A DNA stretch of 64,000 nt from Sphingomonas xanthus (GCF_007998985.1 NZ_CP041659.1:186001-250000), one strand, 5' to 3'. Positions 45,423-56,070 are shown, counted from the first letter of the stretch. A program made the numbers and translations. Notes: a model not told the origin generated them from the sequence alone.

Positions 45423-46739
45423 TCAGCCGCGCGAGGCAAACCTGACCGGGGAATCCCCCGACGCGCTGCGCACGAAGCAATTGGAGCCAGCCCGCTTCAG
45501 CGACGAACAGAGTTCGATTGCGTCGCGTTCGCTCTCGAAGCCCTTGACCGAGAGACGGTAAACCGTGCCCTCGCCGGCATCGAACTGCGCCGTTACGGGC
45601 ACATAGCGCTTGAGCGAGTCATGTTTGGCCGAAGCCCTGCTCCAGGCCGTCGCGACGCGCTCGCGCGATGAATAGGCGCCGATCTGAACCACAGCGCGGC
45701 TCTTACCGACGGCAGCCCTGGGTGCCGAAGCCTTGCGAATCGACGGCAGCGAATCCGACAGACGGACAGAGGCCGGGGAAAGCGCTGGACGGGCCTCGCG
45801 GAGCGCGAAGACCGGGGTTTCGGCCGGAGCGGCATATTCGGGCATCGGCGTCTCAGCCAGCGCGACCGGCGCGGCCGGCGCAGCATAGGTCGGCATAGCC
45901 GGTGGTGCGATTGGGGCGGCCTCAGCGTAAACCGCGGCCGGAGCCTCAGTCACGGGGACCGGTTCAGCAGCTGCCTGCTGGATCCCAGTATCGCGATGCA
46001 GTGCCAGCCGAACGGGCTGCCCCGGATCGGCGGCGATCGGCTGAATGCCGATGAACGAAGCGACCTGATCCGAAGCCCGGCTCGGCTTGGCGAGTGCCAT
46101 CCATTGCTGGATGCGGCTGTCGATCTGGTCTGCGGGCAAGTCCTGAGCCGCGACCACGCGAGCCTGGACCCAATCGCCGGACAGCGCATGGGCGAGCGCC
46201 AGGTTCTGGCGGGTACGGGCGTCGGCGCCGATGGAGCGGGCGACCGGCTCAAGCAGCGCGACAGCGCCCTGCGGGTCACCGGCAAGCGCCAATGCCAACC
46301 CGGCGTCGGTCGGATCGATCATGCCGCGAGCTTCGGCGAGAAGGAGCTGGGCTTGATCGCTTTTGCCCAAGCCGATCTGGACCAGCACCAGTTTCAGGAT
46401 AGTTTGCGGCTGGGTCGCCCCAAGCGACAAGGAATCGCGATAGGCCGCTTCGGCAGAAGCGAAGCGTCCAGCAGCGAGATAGCAGTTACCAAGCAATGTG
46501 CGGAAGCTGGCGTCGTTCGGACTGACTTCGACCGCCCGCTCCGCCAGCGACAGTGCAGTGGCAACGTCATTGGCCATCAGCGCCATCTGCGCGCGGGTCG
46601 CAAGACCGACGTCGGCCGAATTGACCTTGGCGCCGAACGGCGATGCGCCACGCAGCCTTGAACCGGGTCCGGCGCAAGCCGTAGCCAGCGCGATTAGCGA
46701 CACGGCGGCGGCCGCGGTGGCTAGGCGATTCGGCGTCAT
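45423..46739 (-). CDS. TPR and SPOR domain (lipo)protein
   Basis: 438 residues: an N-terminal signal with a possible lipoprotein cysteine (SLIALATAC), TPR-like helices (about 50-230), a low-complexity Ala/Pro linker (about 255-345) and a C-terminal SPOR domain (about 360-435, VVQIGAYSSRERVATAW). SPOR domains bind denuded septal peptidoglycan, so it should localise to division sites. GGGGAG nine bases before the ATG fixes the start. Last gene of an operon with a ParA ATPase and a ribbon-helix-helix protein. Confidence 0.85.
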   Translation of the reverse strand: MTPNRLATAAAAVSLIALATACAGPGSRLRGASPFGAKVNSADVGLATRAQMALMANDVATALSLAERAVEVSPNDASFRTLLGNCYLAAGRFASAEAAYRDSLSLGATQPQTILKLVLVQIGLGKSDQAQLLLAEARGMIDPTDAGLALALAGDPQGAVALLEPVARSIGADARTRQNLALAHALSGDWVQARVVAAQDLPADQIDSRIQQWMALAKPSRASDQVASFIGIQPIAADPGQPVRLALHRDTGIQQAAAEPVPVTEAPAAVYAEAAPIAPPAMPTYAAPAAPVALAETPMPEYAAPAETPVFALREARPALSPASVRLSDSLPSIRKASAPRAAVGKSRAVVQIGAYSSRERVATAWSRASAKHDSLKRYVPVTAQFDAGEGTVYRLSVKGFESERDAIELCSSLKRAGSNCFVRSASGDSPVRFASRG

Positions 46740-46756
46740 CGGACGTATCTCCCCAA

Positions 46757-47521
46757 TTATAGTTCGGCGCGCTTGCGCGGTGCCTTTTCGGCCATCGTGT
46801 CGAGTTCGGGCATTCCGGCGAGCAGCGCATCGAGTGCGTCGGTCACCAGCTGCTGGGCCGAACGGCCGCTGACGGCGCAAGCCAGGCGAAGTTTCAGATG
46901 CCGGTCCGGATCGAGCCGCAGCGTGAACGCGGCCTTGCCCTTGCTTCCGGGAGCCGCGCGGCGGCGGACCGGCTTTGGCGCTTCAAGGCGCGCCGGGATC
47001 ACCAGCACGGGCGTGGGCTTGACCGACAGGACCGGCTCGGGCGCAGGATTGGCCAGCGGCTCCGGTTCGGGTCCCTTGGCTTCGGGCGCGAGGCTTTCTT
47101 CCGGCCCAAGCTGTTCGGGCACCATTGTCAGGGTTGGCGTTTCGTCCGGCTCGGGTTCGTAGATCTCGGCCGTCTCGTCGATATATTCGCCATCCTCATT
47201 CTCGCCATCCTCGTCATGCGACGAGAAACGTTCGGCAATCTCGGCCTGCTGGTCATGCACCGGCGAGTTGATCGGCGTCAGCGCGGAAATCGGATTCCGC
47301 AGCGGCAGGTCGGGGAGTTCTTCCCCGAACGCGTCGTGGTCGGCGTCGCGGATCGGGACGATCGCCGGCTTCGGCGGTTCAAACCCCATGTCGTTCCAGC
47401 CGAGATCGTCGAGACCGGCGCCGCTTTGGCCGAAGCCTTGCGGACGCATCGCCGGGCGGGCCGCGCCCTTGCGAGCAAGCAGACCGGACGAGAGCGATGC
47501 GAATGCCTTGGGTTCACCCAT
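46757..47521 (-). CDS. Ribbon-helix-helix protein paired with ParA
   Basis: 254 residues: an N-terminal basic patch (FASLSSGLLARKGAARP), a long acidic Pro/Glu-rich disordered stretch (about 80-190) and a C-terminal ribbon-helix-helix-like DNA-binding domain (about 203-245, KAAFTLRLDPDRHLKLRLAC...SAQQLVTDALDALL). AGGAG eight bases before the ATG. Twelve bases after the ParA gene, so it is the likely partner, by analogy with ParA-ParR or ParA-MipZ type systems (inferred). Confidence 0.75.
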   Translation of the reverse strand: MGEPKAFASLSSGLLARKGAARPAMRPQGFGQSGAGLDDLGWNDMGFEPPKPAIVPIRDADHDAFGEELPDLPLRNPISALTPINSPVHDQQAEIAERFSSHDEDGENEDGEYIDETAEIYEPEPDETPTLTMVPEQLGPEESLAPEAKGPEPEPLANPAPEPVLSVKPTPVLVIPARLEAPKPVRRRAAPGSKGKAAFTLRLDPDRHLKLRLACAVSGRSAQQLVTDALDALLAGMPELDTMAEKAPRKRAEL

Positions 47522-47533
47522 CGCTGACACTCC

Positions 47534-48256
47534 TTACTGGCCCACCACGCGGCGGCCGAAGCCACCAACGGGACGCGGGCTGGCCGCACTGATACCGGGC
47601 GCCTGGTTGGGCGCGGCAAAGACGGTACGGCGAAAATTCTTTTCAAGGCGGTCGGAGATATAGTCCCAAAGTTCGGTGACCTCGCGAGCGGACCGGCCTT
47701 GGGGATCGACCTCCATCACCGTCCGGCCATCGATCATCGAAGCAGCGAAGTCAGTCCGGTGATGAAGCGTAACGGGAGCGACGGTGCCATGCTGTGACAG
47801 CGCGACCGCGGCTTCATAAGTGATCTTGGCCTTGGGGGTCGCCGCATTGACGACGAAGATGAGCGGCTTGCCGGCGCGGTCGCAAAGATCGACCGTGGCT
47901 CCCACGGCGCGCAGGTCGTGTGGGCTCGGACGGGTTGGGATCACGATGAGTTCGGCCACCGCGATGACCGACTGAATGGCCATAGTAATTGCTGGTGGCG
48001 TGTCGATGACGGCCAAGCGAAAGCCTTGCTGCCGAAGCACTTCAAGGTCCGATGCGAGCCGAGCAACGGTCGTCTGGGCGAAGGCCGGCATGTCATCCTG
48101 CCGCTCGTTCCACCAGTCGGCAAGCGACCCTTGCGGATCGATGTCGATCAGGCAGACCGGGCCCGCGCCCGCTCGCTGCGCTTGCACCGCAAGGTGACCG
48201 GACAGGGTGGTTTTGCCCGACCCGCCCTTCTGCGATGCCATTGCCAGAACGCGCAT
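47534..48256 (-). CDS. ParA-family ATPase
   Basis: 240 residues with the deviant Walker A QKGGSGKTT (signature lysine near residue 10), the DIDPQGS switch and a Walker B-like LAVIDTPP. It is shorter than chromosomal ParA and lacks its N-terminal helix-turn-helix. No parB gene is nearby, so it is not the chromosome partition pair. It heads the ParA / RHH / SPOR operon and may position envelope or division proteins. Confidence 0.9.
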   Translation of the reverse strand: MRVLAMASQKGGSGKTTLSGHLAVQAQRAGAGPVCLIDIDPQGSLADWWNERQDDMPAFAQTTVARLASDLEVLRQQGFRLAVIDTPPAITMAIQSVIAVAELIVIPTRPSPHDLRAVGATVDLCDRAGKPLIFVVNAATPKAKITYEAAVALSQHGTVAPVTLHHRTDFAASMIDGRTVMEVDPQGRSAREVTELWDYISDRLEKNFRRTVFAAPNQAPGISAASPRPVGGFGRRVVGQ

Positions 48257-48391
48257 TCCATTCCCCTCGCCATATGACGCTGTTCGACCCCACCTGACAG
48301 CAAAGCCCCTAAATATTGGTTAACTGGCGCTCGGCCTTGTCGGACGGGATAGAGTGCAGCTAGGGTTAAAGGCGGTGGATTGGGGTGAAGA

Positions 48392-49261
48392 ATGCGTAAC
48401 CTTTTCATTGGCCTGGCAATCGCCCTGGCGGCGTCCGCGGCTCCCGCGACGGTCAAGTCGGGGATCGAGGCGTGGCAGGCCGGCGACGCTTCGCGCGCGG
48501 TCGCGCACTGGCGCCCGCTTGCCGAACAGGGCGACGCCGATGCCGCATTCAATCTCGGCCAGGCCTATCGGCTAGGAAAGGGCGTACCCCTCGATCTCGG
48601 CCAGGCGCAAAACTGGTTGGAACGGGCGGCGCGTAAGGGTCATGTCGATGCCCAGGCGACGCTTGGCCTACTATTATTCCAGAATGGCAATCGCGTTACC
48701 GCATTGCGATGGCTGAAAGGCGCCGCCGACACGGGCGATGCGCGGGCGTTGCTGATGGTCGGAACGGCGATGTTCAATGGCGACGGTGTACCGGCCGATC
48801 CGGTAACGGCCTACGCCCTTGTAAGCCGGGCCGCCGCGCAAGGCCTCGCCCCTGCCAAGGCAACACTTGCGGACATGGACGAAATCCTGCCGCTGGAGCA
48901 GCGGCAGAAGGGCGTCGCCCTTGCGCGGCAGATGGTGGCCGGAAAGGACGCGGCGCCAGTTCCGGCCGCGCCGCGCCGCCAGGCCGAGCAGCCAAGGCCC
49001 GCCACCGCCGAACCACCATCCCGGGTTGCCGCGCCATTGACCGGCAACTGGCGCATCCAGCTGGGCGCATTCGGCAAGAAAAGCTCGGCAGAAGATCTGT
49101 TCGCCCGACTATCGGGCAAGCTTGGCGGGCGTCAGGCCTTTTATGTCCCGGTAGGCGCGATGGTCCGGCTGCAGGCAGGTCCGTTCGAAAGTCGGGCCGC
49201 CGCATCCCAGGCCTGCAACCGGCTCGCCCCCCAGCCCTGTTTCGCGGTCGCCGGCCGCTAG
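48392..49261 (+). CDS. Sel1-repeat and SPOR domain protein
   Basis: 289 residues: a signal peptide (FIGLAIALAASAAPA), three or so Sel1 repeats (about 25-150: GDADAAFNLGQAYRLGKGVPLDLGQAQ, GDARALLMVGTAMFNGDGVPAD) and a C-terminal SPOR domain (about 215-288, WRIQLGAFGKKSSAEDLF). Predicted periplasmic, binding septal peptidoglycan. Divergent from the ParA operon, which also ends in a SPOR protein. Shares a CTAG stop with serB. Confidence 0.87.
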   Translation: MRNLFIGLAIALAASAAPATVKSGIEAWQAGDASRAVAHWRPLAEQGDADAAFNLGQAYRLGKGVPLDLGQAQNWLERAARKGHVDAQATLGLLLFQNGNRVTALRWLKGAADTGDARALLMVGTAMFNGDGVPADPVTAYALVSRAAAQGLAPAKATLADMDEILPLEQRQKGVALARQMVAGKDAAPVPAAPRRQAEQPRPATAEPPSRVAAPLTGNWRIQLGAFGKKSSAEDLFARLSGKLGGRQAFYVPVGAMVRLQAGPFESRAAASQACNRLAPQPCFAVAGR

Positions 49262-50124
49262 TCCACGACCCAGGCCGAGCGCGGAATTCCCTGCGCCCAC
49301 AACAGGGCATCCAGCCCATGATGATCGAGCTGGGCATCGGCCGCTGCCGCGAGCGCCGACTTGGCGCGAAAGGCCACGCCAAGGCCGGCTGCCTCGATCA
49401 TCGGAATGTCGTTTGCGCCGTCGCCGACGGCGAGGCTGTCGGCCTCTCCGAGTCCCAGTTCGGTGCGGAGGCTCTCAAGGACCGCCAGCTTGGCGCGGGA
49501 ATCGACAATTCGCCCTTGGGTTTCGCCGGTCAACGTTGCGCCGGCGACGCCAAGCACATTGGCTTCGAACCGCTCGAAGCCGAGCTGCCGGGCGATCGGC
49601 TGGACGAACGCCGTAAAGCCGCCGGACACCAGCACGGTCATTGCCCCGCGCTGCCGCATTGTCTTGACGAGGGTCGCCCCGCCCGGGCTCGGCCTGATCC
49701 TTTCCGCCAGGCATTGTTCGATCACCGCTTCGTCCAGCCCCTTGAGCAGGCCCACACGCTCCCGAAGCGCCGCTGCGAAATCCAGTTCGCCCTGCATTGC
49801 CCGCTCGGTGATCTCGGCGACCTGCTGCTTGACCCCGGCATAATCGGCGAGTTCGTCGATACATTCCTGCCCGATCATGGTGGAATCCATGTCGGCGACC
49901 AGCATGCACCTCTCGCGGGGGCCCGGCGGCTGGACGATGATGTCAACGCGTTCCCAGCCTTCGAGTACGCCGCGAACCGCGCTGCGCTCGATGTCGATTT
50001 CAAGATCTGCGGCATCGCCCCTGTCGATCCAGCGCGACAACCGCCCTCCCCCCAGGCGGCCAAGCGCCGCCTCTATCAGGCTTTCGTCCAGCCGTCCGGC
50101 TGCTATCAGCGTGGCAATGGTCAA
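49258..50124 (-). CDS. serB: Phosphoserine phosphatase
   Basis: Last step of serine synthesis (phosphoserine to serine). HAD-family enzyme with [10 protein letters not shown] (nucleophile Asp), LVSGGFTAF and [11 protein letters not shown] prefer a TTG start at 50124, giving 288 residues, because GGAGG stands seven bases upstream; the ATG at 50148 has no ribosome site and would overlap miaA more. Either way the 5' end overlaps the divergent miaA start. Confidence 0.92.
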   Translation of the reverse strand: MTIATLIAAGRLDESLIEAALGRLGGGRLSRWIDRGDAADLEIDIERSAVRGVLEGWERVDIIVQPPGPRERCMLVADMDSTMIGQECIDELADYAGVKQQVAEITERAMQGELDFAAALRERVGLLKGLDEAVIEQCLAERIRPSPGGATLVKTMRQRGAMTVLVSGGFTAFVQPIARQLGFERFEANVLGVAGATLTGETQGRIVDSRAKLAVLESLRTELGLGEADSLAVGDGANDIPMIEAAGLGVAFRAKSALAAAADAQLDHHGLDALLWAQGIPRSAWVVD

Positions 50125-51046
50125 GATAACGCCTCCGCTGGTGGTCATTGCCGGTCCGACCGCAAGCGGCAAGTCCGAGCTTGCCTTGCGCCTTGCGGAG
50201 CGCTGCGGCGGGGCCATTGTCAACGCCGACAGCGCACAAATCTACGACGCTCTGCCGATCCTTTCCGCTGCACCTTCAACACGGGATCGGGAACGCGCCG
50301 ACCACCACCTCTACGCGATGCTCAACCCGGCGGTGCCGGGGTCCGCGGCCGATTGGGCCGAGGCTGCCAAAGCTCGGATCGCCGACCTGCATCGTGCAGG
50401 GCGCCTGCCGATCCTCGTCGGCGGGACCGGCCTTTACTTGCGCACGCTGATCGACGGCATTGCCCCCGTCCCGCCGATTGACCCGGCGATACGGGCCGAG
50501 GTCCGCGCGGCTAGTGTCTCGGAGAATCTGGCAGCGCTAACGACGCTCGATCCCGTCGCCGCCACACGACTCAATCCCGGCGACACTGCCCGCATCGCCC
50601 GGGCACTGGAAGTGGTTCGCTCGACCGGGGTCAGCCTAGCGGACTGGCAGCAGGAACGCAGCGGCGGGATCGGCGGCGCGGTGCTCCTCAACCCCCTCAT
50701 CCTCCTGCCGCCCCGTCCATGGCTCTATGACCGCTGCGATCGCCGGTTCGAGGCGATGCTGGACCTGGGGGCGGTGGAGGAGGTCGAAGCGCTCCTGGCC
50801 AGGAACCTCGATCCCCGGCTGCCGGCGATGCGCGCGATCGGCGTCGAGGCGATCTCGGCAATGCTGCGCGGTGACTTCAGCCGAGATCAGGCGATTGCAG
50901 CCGGGCAACTTGCGACGCGCCAATATGCCAAGCGCCAATATACCTGGTTCGCGCACCAGCCGCCGGCCGACTGGCCGCGGTTCCAGGAACCCCTTGAAGA
51001 TGAAGCCATCGAGCGTGCGCTGGCCCTGCTGGCGCTGAAGGAGTAG
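50117..51046 (+). CDS. miaA: tRNA dimethylallyltransferase
   Basis: Adds the isopentenyl group to A37 of tRNAs reading UNN codons. 309 residues with P-loop [23 protein letters not shown], and the [13 protein letters not shown] segment. The start ATG overlaps the serB start head-to-head, so each gene's start region is inside the other. Followed nine bases later by the KARI gene. Confidence 0.95.
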   Translation: MVKITPPLVVIAGPTASGKSELALRLAERCGGAIVNADSAQIYDALPILSAAPSTRDRERADHHLYAMLNPAVPGSAADWAEAAKARIADLHRAGRLPILVGGTGLYLRTLIDGIAPVPPIDPAIRAEVRAASVSENLAALTTLDPVAATRLNPGDTARIARALEVVRSTGVSLADWQQERSGGIGGAVLLNPLILLPPRPWLYDRCDRRFEAMLDLGAVEEVEALLARNLDPRLPAMRAIGVEAISAMLRGDFSRDQAIAAGQLATRQYAKRQYTWFAHQPPADWPRFQEPLEDEAIERALALLALKE

Positions 51047-51055
51047 CCAACCGCA

Positions 51056-52021
51056 ATGGAAGCGCTGACTGACAAAGACATCGACGGCGCCGCGCTCGCG
51101 GGAAAGCGGGTTGCGATTATCGGCTATGGCAACCAGGGCCGGGCCCAGGCGCTCAACCTGCGCGACAGCGGCATCGACGTCGTCGTCGGCCTTCGGGAAG
51201 GGTCGGGAAGCGCCGACCGGGCGACGGCCGACGCGATTCCCGTCACAGAATTTTCCGAAGCGGCCGCGCAAGCGGACCTGGTGATGATGCTGGTGCCCGA
51301 CGAGGTGATGGCAGCGGTCTACCTCCGAATCGAACCCTGTATCCGGCCGGGCGCCGCGATTGGTTTCAGTCATGGTTTGGCGATCCGTTTTCAGTTCATC
51401 GTCCCTCGCCCCGACCTTGATGTCATCATGGTCGCGCCCAAGGGGCCAGGGACGGCGCTCCGGTCGCTATTTACCCAGGGCAAGGGGATGGTCGCGCTAT
51501 TCGCGGTGGAGCGGGATTGCAGCGGCAATGCCGAACCGATGGCCCTTGCCTATGGCCAGGCACTGGGCTGCGGACGGGCCGGGCTTCTGCGCTCGAGCTT
51601 TGCCGAGGAATGTGAGGCCGACCTGTTCAATGAACAGGCGGTAGTGTGGGGCGCGGTGCCGGAAATCCTCATCGCCGGCTTCGATACGCTGATCGACGCC
51701 GGGATCAGCGAGGAAGTCGCCTATATGGAATGCGTGGGCGAATTGAAGCTGCTGGCGGAGCTGATCGAGGCGCGCGGCATCGCGGGCATGCGCGAAGCGA
51801 TCAGCAATACCGCGGAGCTTGGCGCACTCGTCGGCGGAAGGCGCGTGATCGACTCGGCCAACCGCGCCCGAATGCGGGAAATCATGACAGAAATCCGCGA
51901 AGGGACATTCGCGGACCTGCTCCGTGAGGAAGAGGCCTCGGCCTATCCGAGGCTCCGCGAATCGCGGGCCCGATCGCGCGAGTTGCGCGTCGAGAAGGCC
52001 CGCAGCGCCCTGCTCCCCTAA
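51056..52021 (+). CDS. ilvC: Ketol-acid reductoisomerase (divergent)
   Basis: Second step of valine/isoleucine synthesis (isomerisation and NADPH reduction of acetolactate). 321 residues: Rossmann GYGNQGRAQALNL, SHGLAI and VAPKGPG with the catalytic His/Lys, the magnesium ligands in EADLFNEQ and GELKLLAELIE, and SNTAE. All key residues are kept, but many normally conserved positions differ and the C-terminus ends in a charged Arg/Glu-rich tail. ilvB and ilvN are not adjacent. Confidence 0.88.
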   Translation: MEALTDKDIDGAALAGKRVAIIGYGNQGRAQALNLRDSGIDVVVGLREGSGSADRATADAIPVTEFSEAAAQADLVMMLVPDEVMAAVYLRIEPCIRPGAAIGFSHGLAIRFQFIVPRPDLDVIMVAPKGPGTALRSLFTQGKGMVALFAVERDCSGNAEPMALAYGQALGCGRAGLLRSSFAEECEADLFNEQAVVWGAVPEILIAGFDTLIDAGISEEVAYMECVGELKLLAELIEARGIAGMREAISNTAELGALVGGRRVIDSANRARMREIMTEIREGTFADLLREEEASAYPRLRESRARSRELRVEKARSALLP

Positions 52022-52188
52022 TCCTGTTGCTGCACCTGCATCTGCCGGTCGCCAACGGATGCGCGCTCGGTATAGGCACGCTGCAGCCGGCGGTGGGCGG
52101 CTTGGGCTTCGGGGTCGCCGGCGCTTAGCGCCAATTCCGCTTCTTCCGCGGCGCGACGGGCGAAATAGCCCTTGTCATATTCGCTCAT
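52018..52188 (-). CDS. Conserved small protein, 56 residues
   Basis: Begins MSEYDKGYFARRAAEEAELAL and continues as a predicted charged helix ending in Gln repeats. GGGAGA seven bases before the ATG supports it. Its stop overlaps the ilvC stop on a CTAA. Function unknown; similar short proteins occur in sphingomonads as far as I recall. Confidence 0.7.
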   Translation of the reverse strand: MSEYDKGYFARRAAEEAELALSAGDPEAQAAHRRLQRAYTERASVGDRQMQVQQQD

Positions 52189-52254
52189 GGCCAATCTCCC
52201 GCTACGGACAGGCGAGACTTAGCAGAACGCGCTCCTATTGTCGCCCAAATGATA

Positions 52255-52283
52255 AGGGGCGCCCGGCCTTGCCGGACGCCCCT
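52255..52283 (-). terminator. Intrinsic terminator of the outer-membrane barrel gene
   Basis: Stem AGGGGCG/CGCCCCT plus CCGGC/GCCGG with one mismatch and a three-base loop, followed on the minus strand by TTATCATTT. It lies 21 bases after the stop of the gene at 52304. Confidence 0.7.
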
Positions 52284-52303
52284 CGTTGTCGCGACAATCC
52301 GCC

Positions 52304-52849
52304 TTAGAAGCGGGTGCCGAGGGTCATTGCGACCTGGTTGCGCGCCACACCATGTTCGTAGTTGGAATGGCGATATTCGGCGCCAACATAGGCCTTGCCG
52401 GACAAGGCCATCTGGCCGCCCGCACCGATGCGATATCCATCGAGGTTGTCCGACGCGCTGATAACGCCGTCGGTCGCCTTGAACTTGGCGTTGGTATAGC
52501 CGCCCTTCACATAGAGATTCGCGGTCGGCGAGACTGCGAAGTTGAGGCGGCCACCGGCATAAAGGTCGCGGCCCGACTTGACCTGAGCAACGTCGGGATC
52601 GCCTTCCTTCTGGGTCGACTTGCTGGCTTCGACATCGGCGCCAATCGAAACGCCGTTGCCGACGGCGACATCATAGCCGGCGCCCAGGCCGAACAGTGCG
52701 CCGCCATCCTTTTCGCCGGCAGCCTTCACCCGGTCATAGCCGGCGATTGCCTCGACACGCGGACCGACCGGGGCGGCATTCTGGGCCAGCGCCGGAGTGG
52801 CAGAAAGAACGGCAGCCGTAGCGGCAGTAGCGAACAGAATCTTTTTCAC
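52304..52849 (-). CDS. Outer-membrane beta-barrel protein (OmpA/Omp25-like fold)
   Basis: 181 residues with signal peptide KKILFATAATAAVLSATPALAQ, then an eight-strand barrel pattern ending in the OM sorting signal with terminal Phe (QVAMTLGTRF). I chose GTG at 52849 because GGAG stands seven bases upstream and the signal peptide then starts normally; an ATG two codons earlier sits on the ribosome site. Function unknown; probably abundant surface porin-like protein. Confidence 0.85.
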   Translation of the reverse strand: MKKILFATAATAAVLSATPALAQNAAPVGPRVEAIAGYDRVKAAGEKDGGALFGLGAGYDVAVGNGVSIGADVEASKSTQKEGDPDVAQVKSGRDLYAGGRLNFAVSPTANLYVKGGYTNAKFKATDGVISASDNLDGYRIGAGGQMALSGKAYVGAEYRHSNYEHGVARNQVAMTLGTRF

Positions 52850-53105
52850 AATCATGCTCCATTGTTTCGCCTGTCCAGCCCGTTCGGACATGGATAGGCG
52901 CTCTCAAAAGCGACATAAAAACAGTCGCTTCCGTCATATTCCTGTTATGCCGTGTGGACCGGCAGCCCCTGCCGCTCATTTGGGCAATCAACTTGTCGCT
53001 TCAATGAACGGCGCTGACCCAAACCATTCAGGAAGGATAGGTTCCTGTTTAAAACCAGATGCTTGGGCGGCCCGAAAATTTTTTGCGATGGAGCGAGTGG
53101 AGTGT

Positions 53106-54863
53106 TTAGCGCCGGCCAAACAGCTTCTCGATCTCGCCATGCCCCAGCTTCACCCAGGTCGGACGGCCGTGATTGCACTGCCCGCTATGGGGGGTGACCT
53201 CGATTTCGCGGAGCAGCGCATTCATTTCGGCGACCGAAAGAACGCGCCCTGCCCGCACCGACCCATGGCAGGCAATGGTAGCCGCGACGTGGTCGAGCTT
53301 TTCGCCGAGCGAGAGCGCGGTCCCCAGTTCAGACAGTTCAGCCGCCAGGTCATTGAGTAATCCGCTGACATCGGTCTTTCCAAGGGCCGCAGGGACCGCG
53401 CGAACCAGGATCGACGTTGGTCCGAACCGGTCGATCTCCAGGCCCAGGCGAAGCAGGTCCGCAGCTGCGTCCTCGATTCGATCGCAGTCGGTTTCTTCCA
53501 TCTCGACCACGTCGGGAACAAGCAGTGCCTGGCGGGCGACTTCGTGGCCCCGGGTCGCGGCGCGCATCCGTTCGAGTACCAGCCGTTCATGGGCGGCATG
53601 CTGGTCGACGATGACGAGGCCGTCGGCGGCCTCCGCGACGATATAGGTGGCCGCTACCTGGCCGCGGGCAATCCCCAGCGGATAGGCCGGCTCCGATGGC
53701 GCGACGGGGTCCGCGATGCTGGCACGACCTTGCGGGAGGAAATCCATCGACAGGTCGGCGACGACCGCGCGCGCACCAGCGGAATCGGAAGCCGGCCCGG
53801 ACCACAGCCGCGGTTCCGCAGGCTCGACCGGCTCGACCTGCCACGCGGCGGGTTGGGCAAATTGGTCGCGCGCGACGCTGCGGTGTCCGGCTTCATCGAG
53901 CGCGGTGCGCAGGCCGCCGACGATAAGCCCGCGTACTGCCGCCGGATCGCGAAACCGGACCTCGGTCTTGGCGGGATGGACGTTGATGTCGACTTCATCC
54001 GTCGGTACCTCGACGAACAGCGCCGCCACCGGGTGGCGGTCGCGGGCAAGCAGGTCGCGGTAAGCGGCACGAAGCGACCCGACCAATAGCCGGTCCTTCA
54101 CCGGCCTCGAATTGACGAATAGATATTGCTGGTCAGCCATTCCGCGATTGAAGGTCGGCAGGCTCACGACGCCAGTCAGGCGGATGCCATTGCGTACACA
54201 GTCGATGCCAAGGCCATGCCGGTCGAGTTCGTGACTCAATAATTCCGCGACCCGCTTCGGCGGCTCGGCGGGGTGAAGCGACAAGATGGTCCGCCCGTCA
54301 TGCTCCAGTGCGAAGGCGACGTCCGGACGGGCCATGGCGAGTCGCTTCACCACGTCGAGGCAGGCAGCATATTCCGCCCTTGCGCTGCGGAGGAACTTGC
54401 GCCGGGCGGGTACTTTGTCGAAGAGCGCTTCGACCCGCACCCGGGTCCCGGGCGGTAGCGCGGCAGGCCCCTCCTCCTCGGCCACCCCGTGATCGATCTT
54501 CGTCCGCCATCCCTCGGCGCCCCGAACCCGACTTTCCAGCGTCAGTCGCGACACGCTGGCGATGGACGGCAGCGCCTCGCCGCGAAAGCCGAAGCTGGTC
54601 ACTGCCTCAATCGCGTCGTCAGGCAGCTTGGAGGTCGCGTGCCGCTCGAGCGCGAGGCGCATGTCGGCGGGCGTCATTCCCGAACCGTCGTCGGCCACCT
54701 CGATCCGGTCCAGCCCTCCTGCCGATAGGCGGATCGACACCGCACCGGCGCCGGCGTCGAGACCGTTTTCAATTAACTCCTTGAGCGCACTGGCAGGACG
54801 TTCGACCACCTCGCCGGCGGCGATGCGATTGATGAGTTCGGAAGGCAGCCTTCTTATTGACAT
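53106..54863 (-). CDS. mutL: DNA mismatch repair protein MutL
   Basis: 585 residues: a GHKL ATPase domain (RRLPSELINRIAAGEVVERPAS, DDGSGM, GFRGEALPSIASVS), a linker, and a C-terminal dimerisation domain carrying the endonuclease motif DQHAAHERLVLE and GQCNHGRPT. It therefore looks like the nicking type of MutL. Divergent from mreB. The ATG at 54863 begins the family N-terminus. Confidence 0.96.
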   Translation of the reverse strand: MSIRRLPSELINRIAAGEVVERPASALKELIENGLDAGAGAVSIRLSAGGLDRIEVADDGSGMTPADMRLALERHATSKLPDDAIEAVTSFGFRGEALPSIASVSRLTLESRVRGAEGWRTKIDHGVAEEEGPAALPPGTRVRVEALFDKVPARRKFLRSARAEYAACLDVVKRLAMARPDVAFALEHDGRTILSLHPAEPPKRVAELLSHELDRHGLGIDCVRNGIRLTGVVSLPTFNRGMADQQYLFVNSRPVKDRLLVGSLRAAYRDLLARDRHPVAALFVEVPTDEVDINVHPAKTEVRFRDPAAVRGLIVGGLRTALDEAGHRSVARDQFAQPAAWQVEPVEPAEPRLWSGPASDSAGARAVVADLSMDFLPQGRASIADPVAPSEPAYPLGIARGQVAATYIVAEAADGLVIVDQHAAHERLVLERMRAATRGHEVARQALLVPDVVEMEETDCDRIEDAAADLLRLGLEIDRFGPTSILVRAVPAALGKTDVSGLLNDLAAELSELGTALSLGEKLDHVAATIACHGSVRAGRVLSVAEMNALLREIEVTPHSGQCNHGRPTWVKLGHGEIEKLFGRR

Positions 54864-54999
54864 GGGGCCTGTCCTAGCCCAATCGATGTTCACCCTTGAA
54901 GCGCGGAATTTTTCCGGAAATTCATGCTGGATTTACAAGGGCTTGAATAAAGGGTGGTGAATCGGGTCGGGGCACTCGGCCTTCTTCCAACATCGATAG

Positions 55000-56061
<1,062 letters not shown>

Positions 56062-56070
56062 GCGATAGCT

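Noticed and set aside
47534..48256. Chromosome-partition parA
   Set aside because: There is no parB or parS next to it, the protein is short, and the partner is a ribbon-helix-helix protein.
48709..50481. A 590-codon plus-strand frame across the Sel1-SPOR gene, serB and miaA
   Set aside because: It covers three real genes in another frame and shows only low-complexity Arg/Gly/Pro sequence.
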